NCBI RefSeq assembly: GCF_038049935.1
Contig: NZ_CP145886.1
Span: forward strand, 1,116,001 to 1,180,000
Source: Rossellomorea sp. y25
Lineage (GTDB): Bacteria; Bacillota; Bacilli; Bacillales; Bacillaceae_B
Length of the DNA: 64,000 nucleotides
Direction: 5' to 3'
The position numbers were made by a program, and so were the translations under genes. Under the pieces are notes generated by a model. That model searched no databases, was not told the DNA's origin, and saw only the letters and a list, made by a program, of their open reading frames with translations. Shown piece by piece: positions 61,780-64,000 of the stretch. Position 1 is the first letter of the stretch. Each line of letters opens with the position of its first letter.

Positions 61780-63999
61780 TTACGCTCCTGCCCAAACATC
61801 CTTGGCGTATCGACCATCTTCTTCAAGTGATCCCAGCCATGCGGCAGCTTCTTCTCTCGTTGTTTGATAGAAATGCATATAGCTTTCCACTAATGTGTGT
61901 TCCACATCAGGTGCCATTTTACCACCGTCTCCACAGATGTATAAGCGGCCGCCATCTTTCAGCAAAGGAAGAATGTCTTCAGCGCTTTCCACCAAACGGT
62001 GCTGGACGTATGTCTTTTCTTTACCAGGGCATCTTGAGAAAGCCGTGTGAAGAGTGACGATTCCATCTTGTTCGGCCTTCTCCAATTCCTCTTGATATAA
62101 GAAATCATGTTGTGGATTGCGGCAGCCGAAGTAAAGATGGGCTGCACCAAGAGTTTCTCCTTTTTCTTTAAGAATCCGGCGAGCCTGAATAAATCCTCTA
62201 AATGGTGCAATTCCTGTCCCGGGTCCGATCATGACGATTGGTGTTTCGGTTTCGTCCGGAAGCTGGAAGTTCGACTGAGGTGTAGATATAAAGCACGCTA
62301 CTTTATCTCCTTCGGAACGTTCCGCCAGATAGTTTGATGCAATTCCTTTGTATTCTCCATTTCCGCTCCATGCAGCTCCGCGAACCACGCTGACCGTGAT
62401 GCTCGCTTCTCCTTCTTTATAAAGGGGAGAGCTTGAAATAGAGTAGTATCTTGCTTTTAGTGCCGGGAGTAAAAGCAGGAAAGCTTCAAACGGGATTTCA
62501 CATGCAAGATACTTTTCCACCAGGTCCAGCATTGTGATCCGTTTACCGAGAATTTCCCTTTTATATGTTTCATCCCCCAATAGTGCTTCAAGCTCCATTA
62601 CATGGGGAGGACATACCGTGTGAGCCGCAAGTGCCCGGATTTGCGAACGGGTAGCGGGTTCTTGGAATTCCACATAATTAGAGAGTAATTCCTTAAGGTT
62701 CACTGGCTTCTCTGTTGGAAGGTGGACTGCTTTTCCCGGATCCCCAGTAAGTTGGACATAGTCTTCGCCGTTTAGGTTGAATCGACTGAGCACTCGCTCG
62801 ACAAGAACGCCAGGATTACGCGGAAGCACTCCGATATGGTCACCTTCCTGATAATCTACACCCTCTGGAAGAGTCAACTCAATATGTCTTGTATTCCTTC
62901 CACTTTCCTCATGCTGCAATTCAATATTTCTACTTACCACAGATGTAAAAGCATGATGAGTGCGGGCGAGTAGTGTGTCACTGACATCACTGACAACATT
63001 CATCGTGATCGAGCTGCTGTCTTCGCCGTTTTGATGAAGTTCAATGTTCAATTCTTTTGCCAGGTTCGGCCAAAGTTCATCCGACCATTTCTCGTAATCT
63101 CCTTCAAAATCGTCGCTTGCATCACCATGCCCTGTGTTTGCCAGGCGATGAGCTCCTTTTTGTTCCATCTGCTCATCAATGAAGGTAGGGATGCGTTGGT
63201 ACGTAGTCGCCCAGTTGTGATCGCCACATCCGAATACTGCATAGCGAACATTGTTCAGCGTCCCTTCCTCCGTTTCTTTTAGCCAAGAAACGAATGCATC
63301 CGCATTGTCCGGCGGATTTCCGTTATAAGAAGCAGAGACAATGAGAACCGCTCCTTCTGCCGGAAGCCCACCCGTATAATCATTTAAAGGAGCAACCTCG
63401 GCTTTAAAGCCTTGTTGACGACCTGTTTCAGCAAGATCGCGGGCGATTCCTTCGGCTGTTCCCATGTTTGATCCGAACAGAATATAGAGTGGTGTACCAT
63501 GAGAAGACTCTATAGAAGCTTGTGCTGCTTTTGTTTCAGATTTCACTTCTTCAGGAGAAGCATTGGTAAAGGACATGCCCGGTTTCCGCGGTGAAACGCG
63601 CATCGTGAAACCATCTGGCTTGAGGGTCAAGGTTTCTTTTACTTCCAATTGATATTCTTTATGATCAATCAGATCAAAGTGTTGCAAAACCATTCCGAGA
63701 ACAAGGGTAGCTTCGTGAAGGGCAAACTGCTGTCCGATGCAGGCACGCTGCCCGTTTCCGAAAGGTTTGTAAGCATGGTATGGAATAGCAGACGGATCCT
63801 CAAAGCGCTCTGGTCTAAACGATTCCACGTCATCTCCCCAAACGGATGGATCACGGTGAAGCTCAGGAATAATAAGGGTGAATACATCATCTTTCTTAAC
63901 TTTGTATTGTCCGTTTAGCGTCGTGTCGTCCTTTGCATGTACGGAAAATGCCGGTGCAGTCGGCCATAGACGAAGAGCTTCATTAAGCACCATGCGAAC
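61780..63999 (-). CDS. CYP102-type cytochrome P450/NADPH-P450 reductase fusion (5' end outside window)
   Basis: C-terminal about 739 residues of a self-sufficient fatty-acid hydroxylase of the P450-BM3/CypB-CypD type. The frame stays open to the window's right edge, so the start is beyond it. Visible P450 parts: the ExxR helix (NEALRLWPT), PERF, and the haem loop [14 protein letters not shown] with the Cys ligand. Then an FMN flavodoxin domain ([17 protein letters not shown]), an FAD domain (RYYSISSSP) and an NADPH domain ([27 protein letters not shown]). Electrons pass NADPH-FAD-FMN-haem in one chain. Any upstream repressor (Bm3R1/FatR-type) would be outside. Confidence 0.96.
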   Translation of the reverse strand, partial: VRMVLNEALRLWPTAPAFSVHAKDDTTLNGQYKVKKDDVFTLIIPELHRDPSVWGDDVESFRPERFEDPSAIPYHAYKPFGNGQRACIGQQFALHEATLVLGMVLQHFDLIDHKEYQLEVKETLTLKPDGFTMRVSPRKPGMSFTNASPEEVKSETKAAQASIESSHGTPLYILFGSNMGTAEGIARDLAETGRQQGFKAEVAPLNDYTGGLPAEGAVLIVSASYNGNPPDNADAFVSWLKETEEGTLNNVRYAVFGCGDHNWATTYQRIPTFIDEQMEQKGAHRLANTGHGDASDDFEGDYEKWSDELWPNLAKELNIELHQNGEDSSSITMNVVSDVSDTLLARTHHAFTSVVSRNIELQHEESGRNTRHIELTLPEGVDYQEGDHIGVLPRNPGVLVERVLSRFNLNGEDYVQLTGDPGKAVHLPTEKPVNLKELLSNYVEFQEPATRSQIRALAAHTVCPPHVMELEALLGDETYKREILGKRITMLDLVEKYLACEIPFEAFLLLLPALKARYYSISSSPLYKEGEASITVSVVRGAAWSGNGEYKGIASNYLAERSEGDKVACFISTPQSNFQLPDETETPIVMIGPGTGIAPFRGFIQARRILKEKGETLGAAHLYFGCRNPQHDFLYQEELEKAEQDGIVTLHTAFSRCPGKEKTYVQHRLVESAEDILPLLKDGGRLYICGDGGKMAPDVEHTLVESYMHFYQTTREEAAAWLGSLEEDGRYAKDVWAGA

Positions 64000-64000
64000 A

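Overview
The window reads as a moderate-GC Bacillaceae chromosome segment (Bacillus/Rossellomorea-like; the genus is inference). The signs are AGGAGG-type ribosome binding sites, frequent TTG/GTG starts, Rho-independent terminators after most genes, L-box, S-box and purine riboswitches, and gene sets familiar from Bacillus (mtlA-mtlR-mtlD, ykrK/htpX, lysA, des, dbpA, yfkN, CYP102). I see no rRNA or tRNA genes, phage, transposase or CRISPR. Most of the window is conserved core or peripheral metabolism. The unusual content is in protein architecture, regulatory RNAs and intergenic repeats.

Layout. 1-4.6 kb: mannitol uptake and catabolism (fused PTS IICBA, cut by the left edge; PRD regulator MtlR; MtlD). 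5-7.4 kb: a prolyl-4-hydroxylase-like dioxygenase, then a drug/metabolite exporter divergent from an XRE-cupin regulator. 7.6-9.6 kb: ECF sigma factor with a DUF4179-type anti-sigma partner. 9.7-12.6 kb: lysine riboswitch, lysA, and a dicarboxylate/amino-acid symporter broken by an in-frame TAG. 13-18.6 kb: two convergent secreted subtilases. 19-21 kb: YkrK-like regulator divergent from htpX. 21-28.5 kb: rRNA uracil methyltransferase, an orphan Opp-like permease pair with a lipoprotein, SelO AMPylase, cysteine hydrolase, Nei-like glycosylase. 28.7-31.2 kb: SAM riboswitch with mmuP-mmuM. 31-38.8 kb: secreted glucoamylase-like enzyme, Gfo/Idh/MocA oxidoreductase, guanine riboswitch with a lipoprotein MTA/SAH nucleosidase, SDR, methylase, aldo/keto reductase. 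39-43 kb: fatty-acid desaturase followed by a decayed DesR, RluF, a MerR-TipAS regulator, a small basic protein. 43.2-46.7 kb: a duplicated cold-shock gene, a 126-bp tandem repeat array, DbpA helicase. 47.2-53.7 kb: LacI-controlled oligosaccharide operon (LacI, debranching-type glycosidase, binding protein, two permeases). 54-57 kb: a GT2-GtrA fusion and a polytopic GT-C-like protein. 57.2-61.6 kb: a giant YfkN-like nucleotidase with three CWB2 modules inside its first catalytic domain. 61.8-64 kb: C-terminal part of a CYP102 P450-reductase, cut by the right edge.

Most noteworthy: the CWB2 insertion in the YfkN homologue; the 5 x 126-bp hairpin-forming array; families of about 20-bp-periodic intergenic repeats, two of which flank the LacI operon together with a second repeat; a desR gene carrying a piece of another interspersed repeat exactly where the receiver is shortened; a guanine riboswitch ahead of an extracytoplasmic nucleosidase; a Nei homologue lacking the catalytic Pro2; and three identical LacI operators with a perfect cre box.
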